DNA of 48,984 nucleotides from Candidatus Rifleibacteriota bacterium (GTDB taxonomy: Bacteria > Muiribacteriota > Ozemobacteria > Ozemobacterales > Ozemobacteraceae): assembly GCA_012517355.1 (NCBI GenBank), contig JAAYVD010000137.1, positions 1 through 48,984 on the forward strand, written 5' to 3'. Positions 8,769-16,460 of this stretch are shown piece by piece; position 1 is the first letter of the stretch; the number at the start of each line of letters is the position of its first letter. The position numbers were made by a program, and so were the translations under genes. The notes beneath the pieces are model-generated. The model saw only the letters and a list, made by a program, of their open reading frames with translations. It did not search any database and was not told where the DNA came from.

Positions 8769-9074
8769 GGGGGACACTGTCTCCTCCATGGCCTCGTCGC
8801 CGCGGTGCAGGATGACCCGGCGGGCGATCGGCCAGGCGAACAGGTACAGGCAGAGCGCGGCGATCAGGACCAGGACGAGGTAGAGGACCCAGCCGGAGCG
8901 GCGGAAGCGGACCGGGGGTCGGGCTTGCCCCCGGGTCTGGGACCCGGTCAGAAGCAGGGTCTGCGCCCGGGCTTGGGATCCGGCCAGGGTCGGCGGCTGC
9001 GACCGAGCGTGAGATCCGGACAGGGTCGGCACCTGCGGCCGGGCCAGGGAGCGACCCACCGTGCCGGTCTTCAC
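8730..9074 (-). CDS. Small single-pass membrane protein with 12-residue repeats
   Basis: A 114-aa protein starting with GTG that overlaps the stop of the M48 protease gene by 4 nt. The N-terminal half holds three degenerate 12-residue repeats (type PTLAGSQARAQ), produced by 36-bp DNA repeats at about 8935-9042. One TM segment follows (WVLYLVLVLIAALCLYLFAW), then a short polar tail. No family recognised. Coupling to the M48 gene suggests a partner of the protease. The 3' end overlaps the cyclase-operon membrane protein on the opposite strand, so one of the two ends may be mis-assigned. Confidence 0.55.
   Translation of the reverse strand: MKTGTVGRSLARPQVPTLSGSHARSQPPTLAGSQARAQTLLLTGSQTRGQARPPVRFRRSGWVLYLVLVLIAALCLYLFAWPIARRVILHRGDEAMEETVSPSGRTSGADPDAP
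8935..9042. repeat. 36-bp tandem repeat, 3 copies, in frame
   Basis: Three 36-bp units (8935-8970, 8971-9006, 9007-9042) share GGGAYCCGG and CAGGGTC-type cores. They encode the 12-residue repeats of the small membrane protein on the minus strand. Confidence 0.8.
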
Positions 9075-10282
9075 GGTTCCCTCTCGGCGGGCGGTTTCTG
9101 GCCGGCCGGCGGCACGATGGCCGCCGGGGAGGCGGGGCCCGCGGTCACCGCGGCGGGCGCTCCAAGCGCGGTCTTCAAGGCGGGCCAGTCGATCCCGATC
9201 GGCTCCCAGCGGGTGGCCGGCAGGGTGCGGAACCGCGCCTGCAGGGCCTCGTCGCGCTCCTCGTGGCCGGGGTGGGTCGACAGGATCGACAGGGCGGCGG
9301 GGAAGGAGTTGCCCTTGGCGTGCAGCCGCCGGAAGAACTCGGGGAAGCGGGTCGGGTCGATGTCCGCCTTGACCAGCAGGTCGACCGCCAGCCGGTCGGC
9401 TTCCCGCTCCTGGTCGCGGCTGTAGGACAGTTCGGCCAGCTTGCCGCCGTATTCGCGGATCACCACGGCCAGCGCGCCGGCGTCGCCGAAGATGGTGCCG
9501 AGCACGACGGCCAGGCCGGCGCTCTGCATGATGCCCTTCAGCGGGTGCTTTTTCAGCACGTGCTGCAGCTCGTGGGCCAGGATGCCCGCCAGCTCCTCGG
9601 CCGAGTCGAGTTCTTTCAGCAGGCCGGTGAAAACCATGACGTGGCCGCCGGGGGCGGCCAGGGCGTTGACCATCGGGTCGTCGTAGACGTAGATCTTCAG
9701 CGTGTAGGGCTGGCCGGCGGGAATGCCCGCCTGCAGCCGGTTCCAGACCTTCATCACCGCTTCGTGGGCGGGGCCCTGCTTCAGTTCCTTCTTGCCCGAC
9801 CCGATCGACTGGACGACGATTTCGCCGAGGCTCGTCTCGAGGGCAGGCGGCACCAGGCCGACGGCCCGCTCGACCAGCCAGCCGAACCCCAGCCAGAGGC
9901 CAAGGCCGCAGGCGGCCAGGAATCCCAGGAAGACCAGGAACGACACCTGGCCCCAGGTGCGCGTCGAACTTCCCTGCTTGAGCAGGTCGCGGGCGGCCAG
10001 CCGGAGTTCGGCGGGACCGAGGTGGGCGAGGTGCTCGAGCACCAGTTCGCCCTGCACCGAGAGGTAGAACCGCTCACCGGTCTCGGCGGGGCCCTCGACG
10101 ATGACGTGCAGCCCGTCGAACCCGCCACGGGACAGCTTGATGCCGCCGGTGGGCAGGGTGAACGAACGGCCGTCGTCGAGGGTGAGCCGGAAGGCCTCGT
10201 AGACGACCTCCAGGGACCCCGGGCTGGACTGCCCGGGGTCCCCGGGGCCGAACACGTCGCAACGGAAGGTGCCCGCCGGCAT
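9071..10282 (-). CDS. M48 family zinc metallopeptidase with N-terminal extra domain
   Basis: A 403-aa membrane-anchored protease. The N-terminal 110 or so residues form a small beta-rich domain of the kind that precedes the protease in some M48 proteins. A TM segment follows (about 113-137), then the peptidase domain: HELQH at 237-241 (zinc ligands H237 and H241, catalytic E238) and the third ligand E294 in EREAD. The C-terminal tail of about 35 residues is Pro/Ala-rich. The family includes HtpX/BepA/Oma1-type quality-control proteases. It lies 6 bp after the AIM24 gene and overlaps the next gene by 4 nt, forming a three-gene operon. The AIM24 and Oma1-like pairing is also familiar from mitochondrial membrane maintenance; that parallel is only suggestive. 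Confidence 0.92.
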   Translation of the reverse strand: MPAGTFRCDVFGPGDPGQSSPGSLEVVYEAFRLTLDDGRSFTLPTGGIKLSRGGFDGLHVIVEGPAETGERFYLSVQGELVLEHLAHLGPAELRLAARDLLKQGSSTRTWGQVSFLVFLGFLAACGLGLWLGFGWLVERAVGLVPPALETSLGEIVVQSIGSGKKELKQGPAHEAVMKVWNRLQAGIPAGQPYTLKIYVYDDPMVNALAAPGGHVMVFTGLLKELDSAEELAGILAHELQHVLKKHPLKGIMQSAGLAVVLGTIFGDAGALAVVIREYGGKLAELSYSRDQEREADRLAVDLLVKADIDPTRFPEFFRRLHAKGNSFPAALSILSTHPGHEERDEALQARFRTLPATRWEPIGIDWPALKTALGAPAAVTAGPASPAAIVPPAGQKPPAEREP

Positions 10283-10288
10283 CGGTCG

Positions 10289-10972
10289 TCAGCCCTTGGA
10301 GGGGATGAACTGCCGAATCCAGGAGCCGAAGGCGCCGGGGTTGCGGGTCTGGAACCAGACGTCGCCGGGGCCGTTCACCTTGCAGACGAGGCCTTCGCCC
10401 GACCCGATGCTGCTGAACCAGCCCGAGCTGGCCTTCTGCACGTCGTAGGTGACGGTGCCCGACCAGGCCACGAGATGGGAATTGTCGACGATGTACTGCT
10501 GGCCGGGGGCAAGGGTGATCTTGTGGATGGCGCCGAAGCTGGAGATGGCCAGGGTGCCCTTGCCCGACACCTTCTGGATGAACATGCCCTCGCCGCTCAG
10601 CAGGCCCTTGAAGAACCCCTGGGAGACGGCCTCGATGGTCAGCCCATCGTCACCGGCCAGGAATGCCTGCTTCTGGAGGAAGAAGTGGTTGGCGCCGTTC
10701 AGTTCCATCACCGTGACATCGCCCGGCACGCCGGGGGCCAGGTAGACCTCGCCGGGGCCGCGGGTGGCCTTCAGGGTCTGGAAGAACACGCTCTCGCCGG
10801 TCAGGACGGCGCGCTTGAGAGCGCCGAACATGCCTCCGTCGACCTTCGCCTCGACATCGATGTTGGGATGCATGGCCACCATGGCGCCTGACTCTGCCTT
10901 CATCACCTCGTTGGCCGCCAAATCGACCTTGATCATGGCGTAGGAACCGGGTTGCATGATTTGGTATTTCAT
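10289..10972 (-). CDS. AIM24 / TIGR00266 family protein
   Basis: A 227-aa all-beta protein. Family hallmarks are the start MKYQIMQPGSYAMIKVDL, the ESGAMVAM segment, the paired Gly-rich turns (GSGEGLVCKVNGPG), and the C terminus WFQTRNPGAFGSWIRQFIP. Biochemical role is not established; mitochondrial homologues affect inner-membrane organisation. The ATG at 10972 is preceded by AGGAGG, and a longer in-frame extension has no support. First gene of an operon with the M48 protease, driven by the promoter at 11016-11044. Confidence 0.9.
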   Translation of the reverse strand: MKYQIMQPGSYAMIKVDLAANEVMKAESGAMVAMHPNIDVEAKVDGGMFGALKRAVLTGESVFFQTLKATRGPGEVYLAPGVPGDVTVMELNGANHFFLQKQAFLAGDDGLTIEAVSQGFFKGLLSGEGMFIQKVSGKGTLAISSFGAIHKITLAPGQQYIVDNSHLVAWSGTVTYDVQKASSGWFSSIGSGEGLVCKVNGPGDVWFQTRNPGAFGSWIRQFIPSKG

Positions 10973-11015
10973 TCTATCCTCCTGGCATTTCGTGAGGGCC
11001 GACCGGCCCTTCCCT

Positions 11016-11044
11016 TTGATACCATGAGGGGGAAACGTTGTCCA
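11016..11044 (-). promoter_or_regulatory. Sigma70-like promoter of the AIM24-M48 operon
   Basis: On the minus strand: TGGACA (11039-11044), 17-bp spacer, TATCAA (11016-11021). A 6-bp-stem hairpin (AGGGCC and GGCCCT, 10995-11010) lies in the leader before the start codon. Confidence 0.5.
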
Positions 11045-11119
11045 CGCTCCCGCCCGGCCGGGGGATCTCCCGCGGTGGCCGTTCCCCCTCCTCGAGCCGG
11101 AATTGACGGCCCGATCCGG

Positions 11120-11191
11120 GACCGACCGGCAGAAGGTCGGAAGGGCCACCTGGCCACCTGGATGACGGTGCGAGAAGCCCGTGTTCGGCCC
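11120..11191 (+). repeat. Copy 1 of the ~72-bp dispersed repeat
   Basis: Contains CCGACCGGCAGAAGGTCGGA followed by AGGGCC, GGATGACGG and GCCCGTGTTCGG. It aligns over its full length with copies at 19522, 19605 and 39819. It lies in the leader of the tlyA gene. Confidence 0.65.
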
Positions 11192-11244
11192 CGGCAAGGG
11201 GCCCGTGGTTGGCCCCTGGAAGGAATGGAACGGAGGTCCTGCCC

Positions 11245-12045
11245 ATGAAAGTCCGCCAGACGAGGTTGGACGAGCGCGTCGTGGCCAGCGGCCTGGCCCC
11301 CGATCTCGACACGGCCCGGCGGCTGATCATGGCCGGCGAGATCCGCACCGGCGATCGGGTCTGGGACAAGGCCGGCGAGAAGGTGCCCGCCGACCAGCCG
11401 CTCGAGCGGAAGGAACGCGGCCTGCCGTGGGTGTCGCGCGGCGGCCGCAAGCTGGAACGCGCGCTGGAGCTGTTCCCCGCGGCCGGCCTGCCCGGCGTGG
11501 CCGGGGCCCGGTGCCTCGACATCGGCTCCTCCACGGGCGGGTTCACCGACGTGCTGCTGCAGCACGGGGCCGCCGCCGTGACCGCGCTCGACGTGGGCTA
11601 CGGCCTGCTCGACGCCCGCCTGCGCGCCGACCCACGCGTGACCGTGCGCGAGCGCACCAACTTCCGGACCCTGCCCGACGACGCCTTTCCCGACCCCTTC
11701 GACCTGGTGGTGACCGACGTCTCGTTCATCTCGCTACGGCTCATCGTGCCCCGGGCCTTCCGCTTCCTACGCCCCGAAGGCGCGGTGGTCGCCCTGATCA
11801 AACCCCAGTTCGAGGCCCCCCCCGACCGGGTGGAACCGGGCGGCCTGGTGCGCGACCCGGCCGTCCACCGCGAGGTCATCACCGGCCTGCAGCAGGCCTT
11901 CGCCGCCGACGGCATCTTCCTGCACGCCCTCGCTCCCGCCCCCATCGTCGACGACCACAAGAACGTGGAATACCTCTCGCTCTGGAAGCGGCAAGAAATG
12001 TTGCCACCATACGATTTTTCTTTTCCGCTCCTGGAGCGGGTTTGA
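11245..12045 (+). CDS. tlyA: TlyA family rRNA (cytidine-2'-O)-methyltransferase
   Basis: A 266-aa SAM-dependent methyltransferase of the TlyA / hemolysin-A family, known for 2'-O-methylating cytidines of 16S and 23S rRNA. An S4 RNA-binding domain (about 1-65, with RLDERVVASGLAPDLDTARR) is followed by an FtsJ-type domain with SAM motif I LDIGSSTGGFTD around residues 91-102 and the family-typical LIKPQFE. ATG chosen for the GGAGG eight bases upstream. The length matches the family. Monocistronic, convergent with the PP2C gene, ending at a strong hairpin. Confidence 0.95.
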   Translation: MKVRQTRLDERVVASGLAPDLDTARRLIMAGEIRTGDRVWDKAGEKVPADQPLERKERGLPWVSRGGRKLERALELFPAAGLPGVAGARCLDIGSSTGGFTDVLLQHGAAAVTALDVGYGLLDARLRADPRVTVRERTNFRTLPDDAFPDPFDLVVTDVSFISLRLIVPRAFRFLRPEGAVVALIKPQFEAPPDRVEPGGLVRDPAVHREVITGLQQAFAADGIFLHALAPAPIVDDHKNVEYLSLWKRQEMLPPYDFSFPLLERV

Positions 12046-12052
12046 CAAAGCC

Positions 12053-12083
12053 AAGGTGTCCCCGAGGAAAAGGGGGACACCTT
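12053..12083. terminator. Bidirectional hairpin between tlyA and the PP2C gene
   Basis: Perfect 11-bp inverted repeat, AAGGTGTCCCC (12053-12063) and GGGGACACCTT (12073-12083), with a 9-base loop, between two convergent genes. No long T-tract follows, so the termination mechanism is inferred from position and stem strength. Confidence 0.7.
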
Positions 12084-12112
12084 GCCCTCCGCCAGCCTGC
12101 TCTGGATGAGGG

Positions 12113-12766
12113 TTACAAAAATGGTATGGGGGCGCTCTTGTCCCGGAGGTGGAAGGCCACCGCCGTCATGTCGTCGGCGTGGCCGGTCCGGGCGGCGGCG
12201 GTGAGGAGGGCGTCCGGCAGGTCGGCGGGCCGGGTCGCGGGCAGGGCGGCGACCACGGCCTGCAGGCGGGCGGGCAGTTCGAAGGGGGTCCAGGCCCCGT
12301 CGGTCAGCAGCAGCAGGCACATCCCGGGGGCCGCCGGCGCGGTGAAGGGGCTGCCCCGCGCCCGGCCGCTGCCGAGGCGGGCCCCGCGCGAGCCGGCGGT
12401 CACCAGGGCGGCCTCCCCGGCGGGGCCCAGCCGGTAGGCGCGGGAGTCGCCGCACCAGACCCCCAGGAACCGGTCTCCCACCAGGCCGGCGGCCAGGAAG
12501 GTGGTCTCCTCGAGGCCGATGAGGTGCGAGTCCAGGGGTCCGGCGAAGGCCGCCCAGGTGGCGGGGTCGGCCAGAGAGTCGACAGGGGTGGCGACCAGAA
12601 GCCGCCGGAACAGGTCGAGGGCCCGCCGCGCGCTGCCGCCGGCCCGCCCGGCCCCGTCGGCGACCGCTCCCCAGGGAAAAGGGGCCGTTCCGGTCAGGAA
12701 GGCGTCCTCGTTGACCGCTCCGGCACCGCCCGCGGGGCGGGTGGCGCCCGCGATCTCACACCTCAC
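12113..12766 (-). CDS. PP2C-type protein serine/threonine phosphatase
   Basis: A 217-aa metal-dependent phosphatase. Motifs in order: NEDAF (19-23), VADGAG (metal-binding D37), WCGDSRAY, LLLTDGAW and the terminal DDMTAVAF. These are the aspartates of the PPM/Stp1 family, so it should be active. It is slightly shorter than typical Stp1 (about 240-250 aa) and has no membrane segment. The start is GTG, 24 bp after the deoxyhypusine-synthase-like gene, suggesting one transcript with it and the GAF-PAS gene. No partner kinase is seen. Confidence 0.88.
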   Translation of the reverse strand: MRCEIAGATRPAGGAGAVNEDAFLTGTAPFPWGAVADGAGRAGGSARRALDLFRRLLVATPVDSLADPATWAAFAGPLDSHLIGLEETTFLAAGLVGDRFLGVWCGDSRAYRLGPAGEAALVTAGSRGARLGSGRARGSPFTAPAAPGMCLLLLTDGAWTPFELPARLQAVVAALPATRPADLPDALLTAAARTGHADDMTAVAFHLRDKSAPIPFL

Positions 12767-12790
12767 GCGGCCGGGGCTGGGGGGGCGGGG

Positions 12791-13981
12791 TCAGTCCCGG
12801 CCCGACGAGCGACGGGCCTTCTCGTATTCCCGGGAGAGGTTGGTGACGAGCGCGGGGAGGCGGTCGTAGAGGCGCTTCGACGGGCGGGGCTTGACGGTGC
12901 CGAGCGCGTAGGCCCCGAGCAGGGGCAGGGCCACGGTGGAGTCGAGGTAGCAGACCACGGTGTCGGGCAGGCTCTCGGGCCGCACCTTCCCCCAGCTGAC
13001 CGCCTCGGACGGCGTGGCGCCCGACAGTCCGCCGGTGTCGGGCCGGGCGTCGGTGAACTGCAGGAAGTAGTCGTGGCCCTCCTCCTTGATGCCGAGCACT
13101 TCCTGGATCTGCGGCTCGGTCTGCAGCATGAAGTTCTTGGGCGACCCGCCGCCGCAGATGAAGACCGCACTCTTGCCCGGAACCCGCCTGGCGCCCGCGC
13201 CAGCGCCAGCCCGTGCCCCGCCGCCGGCCTTGGTGCCGCCGGCCCGCTTGGCTTCGAGAACGATGGCCGCCGTCTGGTTGACGTCGATGTTGGGGTCGAG
13301 GGTCAGCCCGTACCCTTCGAGGGCCAGGGCGGCGATGTTCATGCCGATCGAGCTGTCGCCCGGGCTGCTGGTGAAAACCGGCACCCCCGCCTCGTAGGCG
13401 GCGGCCAGCAGGCTCTGGTCCTTCAGACCCAGCTTCCGTTCGCGCTCGCGCACGTATTTGCCGCACAGGTGGTGGAACTCGGCGGTGCCCATCGACCGCT
13501 GGAACTCGGGCGCCCGCATGATCTGCCGGAAGAAGGCGTCGGTGTTCAGCAGCACGGTGTAGTCGAAGACCACGTCGTAGATGCGCACCACGCCCTTCTG
13601 CCGGAGGTCGATGTCGCTGAAGAAGGGGGAGCCGGCATAGAGCTTTTCGCCGATGCCGAAATGGGTGTCATGGTACAGGTTGGCCCCGGTCGAGACGATC
13701 CAGTCGACGAACCCGGCCTTGATCAGCGGGATGATGACGGACTTGCCCAGCCCGGCGGGGGTCAGGGCCCCGGCCAGGCTCAGCCCGATGGTGACCTCGG
13801 GCCGCAGCATCTTCTCGGCGAACAGGCGGCAGGCCTCGCGCAACCGGCCCGCGTTGTAGGCCACGAACGCGGAGGAGATGAGCTCCGGCACGGTCACGCC
13901 GCGGGTCACGCCGGCGGGATCGATGGGGGCGCCGGCCAGGTAGGGGTTGACGGGGGTCTTCTTGGCGGTCTTCGTCTTCAT
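12791..13981 (-). CDS. Deoxyhypusine synthase-like protein
   Basis: A 396-aa NAD-dependent enzyme of the deoxyhypusine synthase family. The catalytic lysine is present as K332 in AVSWGKVR (K329 in the human enzyme), with [22 protein letters not shown] and DINxD-like NAD/spermidine-site segments. Bacteria lack eIF5A, and known bacterial members instead use putrescine or agmatine (homospermidine-type chemistry), so I infer a polyamine role. Around residues 248-268 there is a Gly/Ala/Arg insert ([14 protein letters not shown]) absent from normal homologues. ATG preceded by GGAGG. Confidence 0.88.
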   Translation of the reverse strand: MKTKTAKKTPVNPYLAGAPIDPAGVTRGVTVPELISSAFVAYNAGRLREACRLFAEKMLRPEVTIGLSLAGALTPAGLGKSVIIPLIKAGFVDWIVSTGANLYHDTHFGIGEKLYAGSPFFSDIDLRQKGVVRIYDVVFDYTVLLNTDAFFRQIMRAPEFQRSMGTAEFHHLCGKYVRERERKLGLKDQSLLAAAYEAGVPVFTSSPGDSSIGMNIAALALEGYGLTLDPNIDVNQTAAIVLEAKRAGGTKAGGGARAGAGAGARRVPGKSAVFICGGGSPKNFMLQTEPQIQEVLGIKEEGHDYFLQFTDARPDTGGLSGATPSEAVSWGKVRPESLPDTVVCYLDSTVALPLLGAYALGTVKPRPSKRLYDRLPALVTNLSREYEKARRSSGRD

Positions 13982-14065
13982 GGGCTCCTCCGCGGGGGGG
14001 AATGGGCGATCGGGCCTCCGGGGCCGGGCGCGAGCCAGGGGGGCGGGTGCGAGGGGGGGGGACGG

Positions 14066-14965
14066 TCAGGCCGGGTCTTCGGGGGTCGCCGGGGGCGGCC
14101 CGGGCGGCTGGTTGTTGACCGGTTCCTTGATGATCAGGATGACCTTCTCGATGGCCTGGCGGGCATTCTTGGCGGTCAGGATGACGTAGGGCATCTTGCC
14201 GCCCGAGAAGGTCTTGTCGAGGTTGTGCTCGATCACCTTCTTGACCTCGCCTTCGAGGCCGGCCAGCATCGGGAAGATCTCCATGACCTTCTTGCCCTTG
14301 GCGTCGCGGGCCGACATCCCGGCGGGAAGGTCTTCGGTGGCGCGGTGGTTCAGGCTGAGGATGCGGCCTTCGAGGTCATGGATGATGACCTTCTCGGCGA
14401 TGTGCTCGATGATGTCGTTGGCGTTCGACTGTTCCTCGACCACCCGCTCGACGAGGCGGGCGTTGAGGATGGCGATGCCGGCGATCACGGCGAAGTTGCG
14501 CAGGATGCGCAGGTCGTCGTCGTCGAAGGCGCCGCCCTTCTTGTTGACCACCTGGAACACGCCGATCAGCTCCCCCCGTAATTCGAGAGGATGGGTCAGG
14601 ATCGACTGGGTGTGGGTATGGAACTTCTCGTCGATCTCGCGGTTGAACTTGAGCGCCGGGTGATACTGCGACAGGTCGCCGTAGGCGTCGGGGATGTTGA
14701 GACTGCGGCGGTTGAGGGCCGTGTAGCCGGCGATCGAATCGTTGCCGACCTTCAGGACGATCTCCTCGACCCGGTCGCTCAGGATGACCTGGGAGATCAT
14801 CAGCTTCTCGATCGGATCGACCAGGTACAGCGTGGCCCCGTCGGCCCGGAGGAGGTCTTTGACGTTCGACACGATCTGGGTCAGCAGCCCCTCGATGTCG
14901 AAGGTGGTCAACAGTTTCTCGCCCAGGGCGATGATGCGCTCCAGGCTGTCGATCGTACGTTGCAT
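14066..14965 (-). CDS. GAF-PAS domain signalling protein
   Basis: A 299-aa soluble protein. The GAF domain spans about 20-165 (with GATLYLVDPIEKLMISQV and GELIGVFQVVNK), and a PAS-like domain about 180-285 (VIIHDLEGRILSLNHRATE). A Pro-rich tail ends it. There is no output domain, no kinase and no cyclase, so it is a stand-alone sensor or adaptor; the ligand is unknown. ATG chosen for GGAGAGG about 8 bases upstream. First gene of a probable operon with the deoxyhypusine-synthase-like and PP2C genes (84-bp and 24-bp gaps). Confidence 0.82.
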   Translation of the reverse strand: MQRTIDSLERIIALGEKLLTTFDIEGLLTQIVSNVKDLLRADGATLYLVDPIEKLMISQVILSDRVEEIVLKVGNDSIAGYTALNRRSLNIPDAYGDLSQYHPALKFNREIDEKFHTHTQSILTHPLELRGELIGVFQVVNKKGGAFDDDDLRILRNFAVIAGIAILNARLVERVVEEQSNANDIIEHIAEKVIIHDLEGRILSLNHRATEDLPAGMSARDAKGKKVMEIFPMLAGLEGEVKKVIEHNLDKTFSGGKMPYVILTAKNARQAIEKVILIIKEPVNNQPPGPPPATPEDPA

Positions 14966-15025
14966 ACGGGCCTCTCCTCGTGCAAATGGGCCGGCGCGGG
15001 CGATCCGGGCCGAACCGGGGTCCCA

Positions 15026-15041
15026 GGCTGGCATGCCAGCC
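15026..15041. promoter_or_regulatory. 16-bp perfect palindrome upstream of the GAF-PAS gene
   Basis: GGCTGGCATGCCAGCC reads the same on both strands. It sits between the promoter (15051-15079) and the GAF-PAS start, about where an operator or leader hairpin would act. Function unproven. Confidence 0.4.
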
Positions 15042-15050
15042 CAACCGGGA

Positions 15051-15079
15051 ATTCTACCCGGAAACCCCCCGCTTGGCAA
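15051..15079 (-). promoter_or_regulatory. Sigma70-like promoter of the GAF-PAS operon
   Basis: On the minus strand: TTGCCA (15074-15079), 17-bp spacer, TAGAAT (15051-15056). One of the best matches to consensus in the window. Confidence 0.65.
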
Positions 15080-15239
15080 ATCAATTGTCCCGTTTTCCGG
15101 GGATTCTCCCTCGGTGATCCATGGGTGCCACATTGGGCGGGGAATCCGGCCGGATTTTTCCCACCAGGAAGTCCGACCGAAGCGGATTGGAAATCGCTTC
15201 AGCGCTCAAGGTGGGAAGGGTTGACCGTTTTCCCCTCTC

Positions 15240-16460
15240 CTAGGAAAAGGCGGTCTCCAGGCGGTCGACCATGCCCTCCCGGAGGAACTCCCGGCGCACG
15301 ATCTCGCGATTGCGGGCCGCCGTGGCCAAAAGGTCGGGCGGGGCGGCCAGCAGGCGCCGGACCGCGTCGGCCAGGGAGGCAGCCGAGGAGGGGGAGAACT
15401 CCAGGTTGGCCGGGACGCGCGCCAGGATCTCGCGGCCCTCGCCGCGCAGCCCGAACAGCACCGGCCGGCCGGCGGCCAGGTAATCGAACACCTTCGAGGG
15501 GATGGTCTTGTCCATGGTGCCGTCGTCCTTCAGCAGCAGGACCAGAGCGTCGCACTCCCGCATGCGGCGCAGGGCCTCTCTCTTGGCCAGGACGCCGGTG
15601 AAGGCGACCCCGGTCAGGCCGAGGGCCCGGGCCTGCTCCTGCAGGGCGGCCCGGCGTGCCCCTTCCCCGACCAGGGTGAACCGGACGCCGGCCACGCCGC
15701 CGTCCTGCAACAACTTCGCCGCTTCGAGTACCAACTCAAGATTTTGTACATGGCCGAAATTTCCGACATACAGGATCTCCCGTCCCCCTGCCGTGGGGCG
15801 GGCGGCCGGATCGGCCCCTGGCCCCGGGGCTTCCATCAGGTCGACGCAGGCGGCGGGGATCCCGTTGTAGACGACGACGGGCATCGGCACCCCGGCGGCC
15901 GCGGCGATGTACTCCGCCATCGGCCGGGCCACGCAGGTGATGCGGTCGGCCGCCCGGTAGAGGCCCAGTTCGACCTGCTTGGCGGCCCGGAACAGGAACC
16001 CCTGCGGGGACAACTGGCCGGCGACCACCGCCGACTCGGGCCACAGGTCGCGGATGTCGAGCACGAAGCGGGCCTTCTTCAGCCGCGCGACGGCGAGGCC
16101 GGCGACCCCGGTGAACAGCGGGGGGCTCGAGGCCCAGACCACGTCGAACCGTGACGGGTGCCGCCAGGAGGCGGCCACCGCCCCCGCCATGAACGACAGG
16201 TAGTGGCGGATGTAGTTCCAGGTCCCCTTCCCTTCGCTCTTGTATAGTGGGACCCGGGTGACCCGGATCCGCCCGTCGTCCAGGGGGCCCTCCCCCGGGG
16301 CCCGGGCCTTGTGGGGCTCGCCGGCGATGACGTGCACCGAGTGCCCGCGGGCGGCCAGCAGGTCGGCCGTCTCCTTGATGCGGAAGGCGGCCGCCGTGAT
16401 GTCGGGGTGGTAGAACTGCGAGACGATCAGGATCCGTTTACGGGTTCCAGGTGATGGCAT
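15240..16460 (-). CDS. Glycosyltransferase family 4 (WbuB-like)
   Basis: A 406-aa GT-B glycosyltransferase that would transfer a sugar from a nucleotide donor at the inner face of the membrane. The N terminus KRILIVSQFYHPDITAAA and the central VLDIRDLWPESAVVAG are characteristic of the WbuB-like GT4 group. The donor-site region reads IPSKVFDYLAAGRPVLF. Acceptor unknown. The only good start (ATG at 16460) lies 23 nt inside the heparinase-like gene, so translation is probably coupled. Capsule, O-antigen or exopolysaccharide assembly is the natural context. Confidence 0.9.
   Translation of the reverse strand: MPSPGTRKRILIVSQFYHPDITAAAFRIKETADLLAARGHSVHVIAGEPHKARAPGEGPLDDGRIRVTRVPLYKSEGKGTWNYIRHYLSFMAGAVAASWRHPSRFDVVWASSPPLFTGVAGLAVARLKKARFVLDIRDLWPESAVVAGQLSPQGFLFRAAKQVELGLYRAADRITCVARPMAEYIAAAAGVPMPVVVYNGIPAACVDLMEAPGPGADPAARPTAGGREILYVGNFGHVQNLELVLEAAKLLQDGGVAGVRFTLVGEGARRAALQEQARALGLTGVAFTGVLAKREALRRMRECDALVLLLKDDGTMDKTIPSKVFDYLAAGRPVLFGLRGEGREILARVPANLEFSPSSAASLADAVRRLLAAPPDLLATAARNREIVRREFLREGMVDRLETAFS

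Noticed and set aside
14066-15133. Longer version of the GAF-PAS protein
   Set aside because: The extra N-terminal residues span the promoter and the palindrome; the ATG at 14965 has a good ribosome binding site.
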